In this document: positions 50,264 through 59,133 of the stretch, in pieces
Position numbering within the stretch: the stretch's first letter is position 1
Layout: each line of letters starts with the position of its first letter
Assembly: GCA_963785255.1 (NCBI GenBank)
Contig: CAWAUR010000010.1
Span: forward strand, 1-64,000
From: Bog-159 sp963785255
Lineage (GTDB): Bacteria; Acidobacteriota; Terriglobia; Bryobacterales; Bryobacteraceae
DNA length: 64,000 nucleotides
Direction of reading: 5' to 3'
Program-made: the position numbers and the translations under genes
Notes under the pieces: generated by a model
Databases searched by the model: none
Told to the model about the DNA's origin: nothing
What the model saw: only the letters and a program-made list of their open reading frames with translations

Positions 50264-50904
50264 TGTTTTATAAGGATTCCCAGAATATTTACCGCGCGCA
50301 GCCGCTCGATCGATTCACATGGCTGGAGCACGGATTCGGCACGCGCCACTCACCCGATCTCACGCACGATCCCAGGTTGGCTACGCTGCATCAGATCCAT
50401 TCGTGCACGTGCATGGCGGCGCGCGGCAGAACCGGCCGCCTGGGCGATGGGGACGCGTTGGTCGAAAACACGCCCGCGCATCTGGTCGCGGTGAAGACGG
50501 CGGACTGCATACCTATTCTGCTGGCCGATGAAGAGCATCGTGCGGTGGCTGCGGTACATGCCGGCTGGCGAGGCACGGCTTGCGGCATCTTGGGGCAGGC
50601 CTTGCGTGCGATGCGTGAAGAATTCGGCACGCAGCCGACTCGCGTGTCCGCCGCCATCGGCCCGGGCATCGGTAAATGTTGTTACCAAGTGGGCGCGGAG
50701 GTGGCTGCGCAGTTCGGCGAAGCGGGCCCGTGCTGTATCGATTTGACAGATGTGAACCGCCGACAGTTAGTCGAAGCCGGCTTGCCTGAAACACAGATTT
50801 ACGCGGCCGGCCTGTGCACGAAATGCGTCGCGGAGGATTTCCACTCGTACCGGCGCGATAAAGAAGGCGCCGGGCGCATGCTCTCGTTCATCGGCGTGAA
50901 ATGA
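50263..50904 (+). CDS. pgeF: purine nucleoside phosphorylase/laccase-domain protein YfiH (PgeF)
   Basis: 213 residues of the YfiH/PgeF family: HQIHSCTCM (metal-binding His region), GDGDALVENTPAHLVAVKTADCIPILLAD, AAVHAGWRGTACGI (conserved HAGWRG), AIGPGIGKCCYQVG. Reported roles are peptidoglycan editing (removal of mis-incorporated L-Ser muropeptides) and purine nucleoside cleavage. GTG start shares its first base with the nuoB stop, so the two are coupled. Confidence 0.92.
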   Translation: MFYKDSQNIYRAQPLDRFTWLEHGFGTRHSPDLTHDPRLATLHQIHSCTCMAARGRTGRLGDGDALVENTPAHLVAVKTADCIPILLADEEHRAVAAVHAGWRGTACGILGQALRAMREEFGTQPTRVSAAIGPGIGKCCYQVGAEVAAQFGEAGPCCIDLTDVNRRQLVEAGLPETQIYAAGLCTKCVAEDFHSYRRDKEGAGRMLSFIGVK

Positions 50905-50947
50905 AGTGACGGCAACTGGCGCCGCACTTCGCGCGTATACTACTTCA

Positions 50948-51769
50948 ATGCGAGTTCTGTTATTCCTGGCTGCCGCTGCTTCTCTCGCCGCGCAAGATCC
51001 GCGCGAAATCGTGCGGCGGTCGGTGCAGCTTATGGGTCATGATCTGGCCATCACGCGCAATTATACGTTCCTCGAACGCAGCGAGACTCGCGAATTGGAT
51101 TCCAATGCGCGCGTGAAGACCCACAAGATCATGCTGTACGACGTCACTATGCTGGAAGGCTCGCCGTACCGCCGGTTAGTGGGCAAGGACGATCATGGGC
51201 TGTCGCCCGAAGAAGAACGCCAGGAGCAGAAGAAGTTGCAGGATAGCATCGCCCAACGGAAGAAAGAGACGCCCGCCGAGCACGCCCGCCGCATCGCGGA
51301 GTGGGAAAGAAGACAGAAGCGCGAGCGCGAGCCGCTGGACGAAGTGCCGGACGCATTCGATTTTCGCATGGCGGGCGAGGGGCAAATTGACGGACGCCCT
51401 GCGTGGATCATCGAGGGCACGCCGCGGCCCGGTTATCATGCGCACAGCACGGTGGCGAAGCTGTTCCCCAAATTTCGCGGCAAACTTTGGATCGACAAAG
51501 CCGATTATCAATGGGTGAGGACCGAAGCGGAAGTGACCGACAGCATATCGTGGGGCCTGTTTGTCGCGCGCTTGAATAAAGGCGCGCACCTGGATTTCGA
51601 GATGACGCGCGTGAACGGCGAAGTCTGGCTGCCCAAGCATATTGAGGCCAAGGCTTCGGCTACCTTAGCGCTGGTGAAAAAGTACCGCATCGAGTCCGAT
51701 ACGCGCTTTTCGAACTACCGCAAGTTCGATGTGCAATCGCGCGTGGTGGCCGCGTCGCCGCAACCATGA
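50948..51769 (+). CDS. LolA-like secreted protein
   Basis: 273 residues from MRVLLFLAAAASLAAQ (signal peptide). Body: YTFLERSETRELDSNARVKTHKIMLYDVTMLEGSPYRRLVGKDDHGLSPEEERQEQKKL, then a charged helix of about 40 residues, DAFDFRMAGEGQIDGRPAWIIEGTPRPGY and KFRGKLWIDKADYQWVRTEAEV. The alternating strands are those of outer-membrane lipoprotein-sorting-like proteins that are common in acidobacteria. Another member is at 55246-56013. Exact role unknown. The stop overlaps the GNAT start as ATGA. Confidence 0.8.
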   Translation: MRVLLFLAAAASLAAQDPREIVRRSVQLMGHDLAITRNYTFLERSETRELDSNARVKTHKIMLYDVTMLEGSPYRRLVGKDDHGLSPEEERQEQKKLQDSIAQRKKETPAEHARRIAEWERRQKREREPLDEVPDAFDFRMAGEGQIDGRPAWIIEGTPRPGYHAHSTVAKLFPKFRGKLWIDKADYQWVRTEAEVTDSISWGLFVARLNKGAHLDFEMTRVNGEVWLPKHIEAKASATLALVKKYRIESDTRFSNYRKFDVQSRVVAASPQP

Positions 51770-52197
51770 TGATCAATCAGTGGGAGAGAGACGAATACTC
51801 GATCAGCACCGATCCGGCGCGGTTGGATATCGCCCTGATTCACGAATATCTGAGCGGGTCGGCGTATTGGGCGATCGGACGGCCGCTGGATGTTGTGCGG
51901 CGGTCGATCGAGAATTCGCTGTCATTCGGAGTTTATAAAGGGAACCTACAGATAGGTTTCGCGCGCGTGGTTACGGACTATGCGACGTTCGCTTGGCTGG
52001 CGGATGTTTTTGTGTTGCCGGAATTTCGCGGGCAGGGTTTGGGAAAGTGGCTGATTGAAGTTGTTGGCGGGCATCCGCGATTGCAGGGGTTGCGGCGGTG
52101 GATTCTGGCTACCAAGGATGCGCATGGGCTCTATGCGCAGTACGGGTTTACACCGATGTCGGCGCCGGAGCGTTTTATGGAGAGATTTAGTGGGTGA
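51766..52197 (+). CDS. GNAT-family N-acetyltransferase
   Basis: 143 residues. The acetyl-CoA site is VLPEFRGQGLGKWLIEVV (V-x-P-x-x-R-G-x-G-x-G, about 83-100), with the strands FARVVTDYATFAWLADVFV before it and LATKDAHGLYAQYGFTPM after it. The whole is close to small RimI/YjcF-like acetyltransferases. Substrate unknown. Its 3' end overlaps the reading frame of the convergent membrane-protein gene by 11 bases. Confidence 0.9.
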   Translation: MMINQWERDEYSISTDPARLDIALIHEYLSGSAYWAIGRPLDVVRRSIENSLSFGVYKGNLQIGFARVVTDYATFAWLADVFVLPEFRGQGLGKWLIEVVGGHPRLQGLRRWILATKDAHGLYAQYGFTPMSAPERFMERFSG

Positions 52198-53989
52198 TCG
52201 ACGGGGGCGGCCTACGAGGCCGCCGCAGGCTACGAGCCTGCCCCACTTCCACATAACCGAACTTTAGCGGGGCTGGGTCGAGATTGGTGAGTGTTAGCTC
52301 CACCTCTCGCTTTCCAAGTAAGTCCGCGGGTGGAGGGGCGGCTAACTCTGTCAATTCTCCGCCTCGCTGAGTTACTTCTACAGCCACAACTTCGCCATTG
52401 ACTTGCACGCCTAGGTGAAAGTCAGTCGTTCGGAACACGCCGATATACAAGAGCTCATCCACTGAATGCGGGCCGTCCATGCGTACGGTGGCGATCTTGC
52501 GTAGCATGCGGTATCCGTTTGCGCAGTTGTCCCAACCCGCGCCTATGTATTCCGCAAAGGCAGGGTCGCCCAAATTGATGAAGCGCGGCGTCTCGGGTTT
52601 CCATGCCGCCTCGGCGACGGTTGTGTAACGCGCGGTGATATTACGCAGCACGCCACCGCCGGTCTGATACACGACCGCGTTTCCATCATGCAACGCGTGC
52701 AGCGCCAGCGCTTGCGGCAAGATGTATCTCACCAGTAAGTCCGTAGGCGCTTGGATGCGATCTTCCGATCCCGGCGCGAGATAGACATGCGGGATTTCCA
52801 TGGCGCGGAAGGGAAGGTCCACGATACCGGACCAGAACAGATCGTTGTCGATGCCATCGAGCAGAATGATCTTGCCGGGTTGCGCATCGTGTATTTCAGC
52901 GACACCGGTGACGAGATCTTCGACGCGCGTGCCGCGATCGTGATGCCAGCGCGCGATGGTCCATGCGGCGGGCAACGATGTGGCTAGATAGATGGCGGTG
53001 CAGGTTACTACGGCCGCTCGCCACACCCATCTCGAACGCCAGGCGTAAGCGATGGCCGTCCCGCCCGCGATGGCCAAACCCGCCACAGGCACCGTCAAGT
53101 AATAATCCATTTTGTGATCGCTGAGCGGCAGATACGGACCAATTACAATCACAAACCAAGCCATGCCGAATAGCGGGACCCATTGCCGCGCGCGCAGGCT
53201 CCACACGAGCAGCCCGAGTATTGCGCACGTCAGCAGCGCCATCGCCACGCGCGACGGTCCCAGCGCCAATACCCAATAGCTCCCGAGCGTCGAGAATAAC
53301 TCCGGGCCGAAGTGCAACGCATACACGCCTTCGTGCGGCGCCGGCGCTACGCGAAAGTGCACGAAAACGAAGAGCTGCGAGACCAGAAACATCGGCAGGA
53401 TCTTTTTCAGATATACCCGCGCAAATAACAGCGCATAGGTCGCCGCGATGGCCGGATACACTACGTTCGTTTCCAGCGCGCCAAGTCCGAGGATGAACGC
53501 CGCCCAATGTCCGATGTCGTTCCTCCGCAGCAGAAACCAAAGCGCCAACAGAAAAAAGAAGCCGCTCAGGATCTGGTTGTAGATCGACGTCCAGCACATG
53601 GCGGGCGCCAACCCGGGATTCGCGAGCCACAGCACCTGCGCCCAGAATCCCGCCGCGCTAGATGCAGTGATGCGCCGCACGATCGCGCCCAGCAACAGCA
53701 GGCTGCCCATTTGCGTGACAAACGCGCAGATGCGGAACGGCAGCGCATCCACGCCGAAGATGGACGAGAGCACCAGGAAATAGGCATCCTCGCCCAGCGG
53801 ACGCAAATTGCCGTGCGCTTTAGGAGCGAACAGCGCGGGCCTTAGGTCGCGCACCGAGTGCACATCGTGCCGCAGATTGAGCCAGCCGAAATCATCCTGG
53901 TAAAACCAGTTGGTCAGCCCCGGCCAATAGAGCGCCAGCAATAGCAGCAGCGGCAGAACGCGCCAGGCATAGCGGCGCACGAGGAGCAT
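52187..53989 (-). CDS. multi-spanning membrane protein, glycosyltransferase-like
   Basis: 600 residues. Ten or so helices in the first 350 residues (RVLPLLLLLALYWPG, FRICAFVTQMGSLLLLGAIV, FFFLLALWFLL and others), an early FYQDDFGW acidic motif in the first loop as in GT-C/PMT-like enzymes, and a soluble C-terminal part from about 355 on (IILLDGIDNDLFWSGIVDLPFRAMEIPHVYL). It may transfer sugars from lipid carriers, but no specific family is certain. The last 19 residues (VGQARSLRRPRRPPPSITH) are encoded by repeat copy 7 and so are a late extension. Confidence 0.75.
   Translation of the reverse strand: MLLVRRYAWRVLPLLLLLALYWPGLTNWFYQDDFGWLNLRHDVHSVRDLRPALFAPKAHGNLRPLGEDAYFLVLSSIFGVDALPFRICAFVTQMGSLLLLGAIVRRITASSAAGFWAQVLWLANPGLAPAMCWTSIYNQILSGFFFLLALWFLLRRNDIGHWAAFILGLGALETNVVYPAIAATYALLFARVYLKKILPMFLVSQLFVFVHFRVAPAPHEGVYALHFGPELFSTLGSYWVLALGPSRVAMALLTCAILGLLVWSLRARQWVPLFGMAWFVIVIGPYLPLSDHKMDYYLTVPVAGLAIAGGTAIAYAWRSRWVWRAAVVTCTAIYLATSLPAAWTIARWHHDRGTRVEDLVTGVAEIHDAQPGKIILLDGIDNDLFWSGIVDLPFRAMEIPHVYLAPGSEDRIQAPTDLLVRYILPQALALHALHDGNAVVYQTGGGVLRNITARYTTVAEAAWKPETPRFINLGDPAFAEYIGAGWDNCANGYRMLRKIATVRMDGPHSVDELLYIGVFRTTDFHLGVQVNGEVVAVEVTQRGGELTELAAPPPADLLGKREVELTLTNLDPAPLKFGYVEVGQARSLRRPRRPPPSITH
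52206..52246 (+). repeat. dispersed twin-hairpin repeat, copy 7
   Basis: GGCGGCCT/AGGCCGCC with loop ACG, then GCAGGCTACGAGCCTGC, ending CCCAC. It lies between the convergent GNAT and membrane-protein genes, within the 3' end of the latter. Confidence 0.7.
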
Positions 53990-53999
53990 AACGTCGATG

Positions 54000-55244
54000 C
54001 TAACCTACGGCCGCAGCCCGCGGAACCTCGCGTAAGTGGCGAATCGGCGAACAGATCAGCCACAGCGCCGAGAGCAGGAATCCGCCGGAACCCACGAACA
54101 TGGCGGCGCGCAGCCCGAACTTTTGCGCTAGCGCGCCTCCCAGCAACGCGCCGGCCGGCATCACGCCGCGAAACATCAGGTGGGCGGCCGAATTCACGCG
54201 TCCCAATACATGCGGGGGCGCGATCGACTGGCGCAGAGTCACTTCATTGATATCGTACATCGACCATCCCATATCGCCCAGTTGTGCGATGGCCAGCATC
54301 GCCGCGCAGATCGCCACCGGACCGTGCGCCAGCGGCGGCAATACACTGGCAATCGCGGGCATCAGGGCGGCCGCGATCAACATAGGTCCGAACCCGAAGC
54401 GCCCCACCAGGCGTTGCGCCGCCAGCGCGCCGAATACTCCACTGACTCCGCCCACAGCGATGACTACGCCCAGCAGTGCCGCGCCAATCTTCAACTCGCG
54501 TACGGCGAACAGAATATACAGGCTGCCGCCGAAGCCTACGAATACGGCGGCGGTGCCCGCGCGCAACAGCAAACTACGCAGAATCGGCTGATGCCACGAC
54601 GCCCGCAACCCTTCCACGATCTCGCGACCGATGTGCGGCGCGGCACTGGGCCTCGGCCGCGGCTCCGGCTTGCGGATCAGCCACACCGCGCCCGCCGACC
54701 ACACGAACGAAAGCGCATCGAACAGGATAGCCATCGGGGCTGTGAGGGCCTTGATCAGAATGCCGGTAAGTCCCGGGCCCACTACTCCCGCGATGTTCTC
54801 CGAAAGAGCCAACTTACTGTTGCCTTCCAGGAGATTTTCCGCTCTTACCAGCGACGGCAGGTAAGCCTGATAACTTACATCGAATAACACGGTCAATGCC
54901 GAACTTACCGTGGCCACCAGATACAAGTGACTCATAGTCAGCCGTCCGAACGCGGCGGCCAGGGGCACCGTGCCCAGCACCCCGGCGCGTCCCAGATCGG
55001 CCCAAATGAGTATGGGACGCCGGCGCAAGCGGTCCGCCCAGACTCCGGCGAACAAACCGAATATCAGGATGGCCGCGCCGCTCACGCCGCTCAGGATTCC
55101 CATCTGCAGCGGCGAGGCCTTCAGCAATACGGCCGCCGTCATTGGCAATCCGACCAGAGTGATCCACGATCCCACCTGCGAGACCGACTGTCCGGCCCAC
55201 AGCTTCAGGAAATCCGGCTCGCGCCAAAGTGTTCGCCGCGCCAT
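54000..55244 (-). CDS. MFS transporter (MFS_3/EntS-like)
   Basis: 414 residues, 12 predicted helices. The A-motif in the first half is GVWADRLRRRPILIWADLGRAG; FLKLWAGQSVSQVGSWITLVGLPMTAAVLL at the start and YQAYLPSLVRAENLLEGNSKLALSENIAGVVGPGLTGILI are typical of the MFS_3 family of exporters. It is 10 bp upstream of the membrane-protein gene and one base from the LolA-like gene's stop, all on the reverse strand, so the three form an operon. Substrate unknown. Confidence 0.88.
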   Translation of the reverse strand: MARRTLWREPDFLKLWAGQSVSQVGSWITLVGLPMTAAVLLKASPLQMGILSGVSGAAILIFGLFAGVWADRLRRRPILIWADLGRAGVLGTVPLAAAFGRLTMSHLYLVATVSSALTVLFDVSYQAYLPSLVRAENLLEGNSKLALSENIAGVVGPGLTGILIKALTAPMAILFDALSFVWSAGAVWLIRKPEPRPRPSAAPHIGREIVEGLRASWHQPILRSLLLRAGTAAVFVGFGGSLYILFAVRELKIGAALLGVVIAVGGVSGVFGALAAQRLVGRFGFGPMLIAAALMPAIASVLPPLAHGPVAICAAMLAIAQLGDMGWSMYDINEVTLRQSIAPPHVLGRVNSAAHLMFRGVMPAGALLGGALAQKFGLRAAMFVGSGGFLLSALWLICSPIRHLREVPRAAAVG

Positions 55245-55245
55245 G

Positions 55246-56013
55246 TCAGGGCTTGTCGAACTTGATCACGGAGTCCGCGCCGAAGCGCTTGTATTGCGTA
55301 TAGCGGATAGTAAGGCGCACGCGCAGCAGGCCTGTGCTGAAAGGCAGCGTATCGTCGGCGTAGGTATTAACCGGGAAGCGGTGCACGCCATCGATAGCTT
55401 GGCGCTCAGTAACGAATCGCGGAAACAGATTCTCCTTGTCGCGGCTGAATATCTGCGGTACTGCCTGCCCTTCCAGACGCACGATGGAGAAGTCTTTCTT
55501 ATCCGCCCACAGCATGCCGTCGAACAGGCGCTGCTTATCGAGGATCTGCCGCGGACGCACTTGCAGCACCCAGCAATCCACGCCGTCGATCTCTTCATCG
55601 CCGCGGAACTTGGTTTCGTAGTTCCAAAGCTGGTCCTCGGTCATGACGAACGGCTGGATGCCGCGAATATCCTGGAAATCTTCGTCGGTCAGCTTCAGGT
55701 GTTTGAGCGTCAGCAGAGGCTGGCCGATGAGTTGCTCGGTGCGTTCGTGTTCGGGCGAAAAAATCACGTCGCGTTCTTCGCGATATTCGCCGGTCTCCGC
55801 TCCGTGCGTGTCCAGTTCCATGAAGCGGACGCTCTGGCGGTAGGTGTATTGGTTGCGCGCGGCCTGCGTCTCGGTTTCCATATGCGCGATGCGGCGCGCC
55901 AGATCCGGCGGGGCGTCTTGGGCGCTGACACGGGCCGCCGCGTACCCGAATGTTAGAATGAGGCCGATGACCCAAACGCTCGGCGGTTTCCGTGCTGAGG
56001 CTCCGAGGGGCAT
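55246..56013 (-). CDS. LolA-like secreted protein
   Basis: 255 residues from ATG 56013 (MPLGASARKPPSVWVIGLILTFGYAAA), with signal peptide up to RVSAQ; an upstream GTG at 56040 in frame is the alternative. Body: YTYRQSVRFMELDTHGAETGEYREERDVIFSPEHERTEQL, GVDCWVLQVRPRQILDKQRLFDGMLWADKKDFSIVRLEGQ. Similar strand order to the protein at 50948. Its 5' end and start (55945-56036) are duplicated in reverse context at 59222-59312. Outer-membrane or periplasmic place likely, role unknown. Confidence 0.8.
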   Translation of the reverse strand: MPLGASARKPPSVWVIGLILTFGYAAARVSAQDAPPDLARRIAHMETETQAARNQYTYRQSVRFMELDTHGAETGEYREERDVIFSPEHERTEQLIGQPLLTLKHLKLTDEDFQDIRGIQPFVMTEDQLWNYETKFRGDEEIDGVDCWVLQVRPRQILDKQRLFDGMLWADKKDFSIVRLEGQAVPQIFSRDKENLFPRFVTERQAIDGVHRFPVNTYADDTLPFSTGLLRVRLTIRYTQYKRFGADSVIKFDKP

Positions 56014-56129
56014 CCCTGATCCATTGTACCCGGCGATCACAATCGGCAGTGATCCTTTGGACCAGGCGCCTGTGCAACCGCTCTGGGGAACTACATGACG
56101 TCGTTCCTGAGCCTGATGGGGTATTGCTG
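55945..56129 (+). repeat. duplicated segment, copy A (with sulfatase-tail scar)
   Basis: 55945-56036 matches 59222-59312 at about 85%. 56077-56129 matches 62188-62234, the last 15 codons of the sulfatase gene (ATALGNYMTFLSLMGYC) with three extra bases. In copy A the sulfatase body between these two parts is absent. Confidence 0.7.
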
Positions 56130-58274
56130 ATGCGTTGGAGCAGCACTGCGTGCGCTATGGCCATAGCGCCCGCGCTCGCCTGGTCAGCGAGCGTCCCTCG
56201 GCCCACGTTTCGCGCGCGTCATGACTACGTAAAGTCAGGCAACAGCTGGGTTCAGGTGGCGGACGTGGACAGCGATGGGGTGCCTGATTTGATCATGAAC
56301 GGCCTGACAGCTTGGTTCGGCAGCAAAGCCGGCACGTTCACCCTGGGGCCGACGTCCGATCCTGGAATGGCGTTTGCGGGCCATTTTACACTGGCCAGCC
56401 TGCGCGGTAACGGGGTCGTCGACGCTATCGTCGCCGGGCAGGGAAAGGTGGAGGGTCCCAACGGCGTTGGGGTATGCCTGGGGAACGGTGACGGCACGTT
56501 TCAGCCAGCGGTGTTCTACCCAATCAACTCGACGGACTTGGTAAGCTCCCCGGTCGTCGCGGATTTCAATAACGACGGCATCCCCGATGTCGCGACGGTG
56601 GGAGCCAGCGGCGTCTGGTTATTTACTGGAAAGGGCGGCGGGGCGCTGAACGACGCTGTCCTGGTGCCCTACGCCGGCACCGGAAGCGAGGACTTTGAGA
56701 CCCTCGCGACCGCGGACTTCAACGGAGACGGCTTCCCGGACCTGGTGGTCCCCACCACGAGCGGCTTCGCCGTGCTTCTAGGTGAAGGCAACGGCGCGTT
56801 TACGCAGGAGAGCTTCACATTTCCCTTTTCGGCACAGCAGTCGGGCGTTAGCTCGATAGCCACGGGCGACCTGACGCTCAACGGCTGTCAGGACATCGTG
56901 CTAGTTCCGTATATAGAAGGCCGAGTGGCGCTCAACGTCACATACGTCTACCTCGGCAACTGCGCTGGTGGCTTCTCCGGCCCCACCTCGGTCGATAATC
57001 CGGGTAGCTGGTCCGTCGCCGTAGGCGACGTCAGTGGCGATGGGATACCGGACATTGTAACCAGCGCGGGCTACATTTCGGTTGGCAAGGGTAACGGGAC
57101 CTTTAAGGCGCCGGTGCTCGAGCCTGTGGCATTCTCCGGGTCCTACGACGTGGTGCTCGCCGATCTGCGTAACAACGGTCTCACAGACATCGTTAGCCAA
57201 GCCGGCCCCGGCGTGACCTCGGTCTTGTTGAACAAAGGAAAGGGCCAGTTCGAGGACGGCACCTGGTTCTCGGTTCCCGGCGCCATGGGCTGCGCCGCGC
57301 CGGCGGACTACAATGGCGACGGAAGACCCGATCTGGCCATAGCCACTTCCAGCGGAATCGCAATCGTGTTAGGCACGGGCGAAGCCAGTGCGCCCTTCAC
57401 TACCGGCCCCACGCTTTCGCTTTCCTTCGAGAGCTGTCCCATCGAGGGCGACTTTAATGGGGATGGCATTCCCGATCTGATGGTAGTCAATGAAACCCAA
57501 TCCGGCGAGGCGAGCTTTATCCTATACCTCGGCAACGGGGACGGAACTTTCACTTACAAAAGCACGGTGACGATCGCCACCAGCATTACGCTAGGCGGCC
57601 TGGCACTTGGAGACTTCAACCGCGACGGCAACCTGGATTTCGCGCTGGCTACCAATTGGATGGTGCTGGGCAATGGGGATGGCACGTTTCAAACGCCTAC
57701 GCAGATCGTCGCCGGCACGCAGGCCTGGGCGGGTATCAGCACAGGCGACATCAATGGCGACGGCTGGCCGGACTTGGTGCTTTATGAACCGGACTACAGC
57801 AGCACTATCGATATCCTGCTGAACAATCAGAAAGGCGGCTTCACGGAGAGCACCGTAAAGGATAGCGAGGGGGAGGGGGGGAACGACCCGTACATGATCC
57901 TCCTCGCCGACTTGAACGGAGATGGAAGGGACGACATGGTGGTTTCGCAGTTTTCGCTGGCGGGCGCCACGGTCTATATGAGCGGCGAGAAGGGGAAGTT
58001 TGCGGTGAAGCAGAACTTCACCTACCCGATCGATTTCCAGCAGAGCGCCTTTTCCCTGGCGGACGTGAACGGCGATAGCGTGCCGGACCTGCTGGTGCTA
58101 AACGCGGGAAGCCTGGGGATCTACCTGGGTAAGGGGAACGGGACGTTCGAGGAAACGCCCTTCTTCATAGGTCCCGGGGAGGCGCCGGGCATGATTCTCA
58201 CCGAGAACCTGCACGGCAGGCCGCCTCGGCGAACCTGCCGGACATTGTCCTGCCGGACTCGACCGGCGGAGTGA
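56130..58274 (+). CDS. FG-GAP/VCBS-repeat secreted protein, copy 1
   Basis: 714 residues from MRWSSTACAMAIAPALAWSA, a signal peptide; the open frame before it is the duplicated scar. About 13 repeats of 45-55 residues with DxNxDGxPDLV..., e.g. VADFNNDGIPDVATVG, TADFNGDGFPDLVVPT, GDVSGDGIPDIVTS, GDINGDGWPDLVLYE, each a calcium-binding FG-GAP blade. Two beta-propellers are likely. The frame is intact up to its end, where the last blade is cut (ENLHGRPPRRTCRT); bases 58250-58290 in another frame read LPDIVLPDSTGGVMVLINTTK, so a shift occurs near 58215. Confidence 0.88.
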   Translation: MRWSSTACAMAIAPALAWSASVPRPTFRARHDYVKSGNSWVQVADVDSDGVPDLIMNGLTAWFGSKAGTFTLGPTSDPGMAFAGHFTLASLRGNGVVDAIVAGQGKVEGPNGVGVCLGNGDGTFQPAVFYPINSTDLVSSPVVADFNNDGIPDVATVGASGVWLFTGKGGGALNDAVLVPYAGTGSEDFETLATADFNGDGFPDLVVPTTSGFAVLLGEGNGAFTQESFTFPFSAQQSGVSSIATGDLTLNGCQDIVLVPYIEGRVALNVTYVYLGNCAGGFSGPTSVDNPGSWSVAVGDVSGDGIPDIVTSAGYISVGKGNGTFKAPVLEPVAFSGSYDVVLADLRNNGLTDIVSQAGPGVTSVLLNKGKGQFEDGTWFSVPGAMGCAAPADYNGDGRPDLAIATSSGIAIVLGTGEASAPFTTGPTLSLSFESCPIEGDFNGDGIPDLMVVNETQSGEASFILYLGNGDGTFTYKSTVTIATSITLGGLALGDFNRDGNLDFALATNWMVLGNGDGTFQTPTQIVAGTQAWAGISTGDINGDGWPDLVLYEPDYSSTIDILLNNQKGGFTESTVKDSEGEGGNDPYMILLADLNGDGRDDMVVSQFSLAGATVYMSGEKGKFAVKQNFTYPIDFQQSAFSLADVNGDSVPDLLVLNAGSLGIYLGKGNGTFEETPFFIGPGEAPGMILTENLHGRPPRRTCRTLSCRTRPAE

Positions 58275-58411
58275 TGGTCCTGATCAACACCACCAAATAG
58301 GCAGCCCTCCTAACGCGGGCCGCCGCGCAGCCCCAGGGACGCCATTTTCCAACACCGGCGTTCTCTGTTGGCGGCGGCGCACACGGCCTGCCGATCGCCA
58401 TTCGGAGGAGC
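58275..58411. other. short intergenic region
   Basis: After the FG-GAP gene's original end (TAG at 58298-58300 in the shifted frame). No gene is seen before the toxin promoter. Confidence 0.4.
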
Positions 58412-58448
58412 TTGATTGCCGGATGCAGGGACGTATAAAATATTATAC
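58412..58448 (+). promoter_or_regulatory. promoter and operator of the HigBA-type module
   Basis: TTGATT (58412-58417), 16 bp, TATAAA (58434-58439), overlapped by the dyad GTATAA-AATA-TTATAC (58433-58448). The toxin gene begins 11 bp later. The antitoxin has an HTH domain and should bind this dyad. Confidence 0.6.
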
Positions 58449-58459
58449 ATGCCGGCAGT

Positions 58460-58804
58460 ATGGACAATGAAAAGCAAATCCGCTGGGTAGGGTCTGCCTA
58501 CGACGATCTGCTGAGATTCCCAAAGGAGGCCCGGAAGGAAGCGGGCTTCCAGTTGGGGAAGGTCCAGGCCGGCCTTGAGCCGTCGGACTGGAAGCCGTTC
58601 GACGAAGTGGGCGCCGGCACAAGAGAGATTCGCATAAGGGACGTGAGCGGCATCTACCGTGTGATGTACGTGGCTAGATTCGAGGAAGCCATTTACGTAT
58701 TGCATTGCTTTCAGAAGAAGACTCAGGCGACCAGCAAACGGGACAAGGCCATTGCCGCGGCCCGCTATCGGGCCGTAGCACACGCGAGAAGGGAGAAGAA
58801 ATGA
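58460..58804 (+). CDS. HigB/Gp49-like toxin (RelE superfamily)
   Basis: 114 residues of the phage-derived Gp49-like/HigB type: IRWVGSAYDDLLRFPKEARKEAGFQLGKVQAGLEPSDWKPFDEVGAGTREIRI then YRVMYVARFEEAIYVLHCFQKKTQATSKRDKAIAAARY. The REIRI..YRVMYVARF and LHCFQKKTQ..K.DI segments are the core strands with basic residues that cleave mRNA on the ribosome in relatives. The stop overlaps the antitoxin start as ATGA. Order is toxin first, as in higBA. Confidence 0.92.
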   Translation: MDNEKQIRWVGSAYDDLLRFPKEARKEAGFQLGKVQAGLEPSDWKPFDEVGAGTREIRIRDVSGIYRVMYVARFEEAIYVLHCFQKKTQATSKRDKAIAAARYRAVAHARREKK

Positions 58805-59133
58805 AGATCGACACCGAAATCCGCCATGTGACAAAGCCTGGAACTAACCTCTTTCTCGAATTGGGCTTCACGAAGGATGAAGCCAAACGTCTACAGGCCG
58901 CGTCCCGCAGACAGATCGACGACACGCGGCTCCTGAAGCAAGAACTGATGGAGGAGCTGTCTGTCTGGATCGCGAAACATAACTTAAAGCAGGCGGATGC
59001 CGCCGAGATTCTGATGGTTTCGCGCCCGCGTGTGTTGGACGTGATGAACAAGAAGACCACCAGGTTCACCATCGATGCGCTGGTGGAAATGCTCAGCCGC
59101 GCCGGCAAGCCGGTCAAGCTCGCAATCGGTTGA
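58801..59133 (+). CDS. HigA-like XRE antitoxin
   Basis: 110 residues from ATG 58801 (MKIDTEIRHVTKPGTNLFLELGFTKDEAKRL). Helix-turn-helix at about 55-90: LSVWIAKHNLKQADAAEILMVSRPRVLDVMNKKTTRFTIDALVEMLSRAG. This is the XRE antitoxin family (ELGF..EA.. start) that pairs with Gp49-like toxins. It neutralises the toxin and represses the operon. Both genes look intact. Confidence 0.92.
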   Translation: MKIDTEIRHVTKPGTNLFLELGFTKDEAKRLQAASRRQIDDTRLLKQELMEELSVWIAKHNLKQADAAEILMVSRPRVLDVMNKKTTRFTIDALVEMLSRAGKPVKLAIG

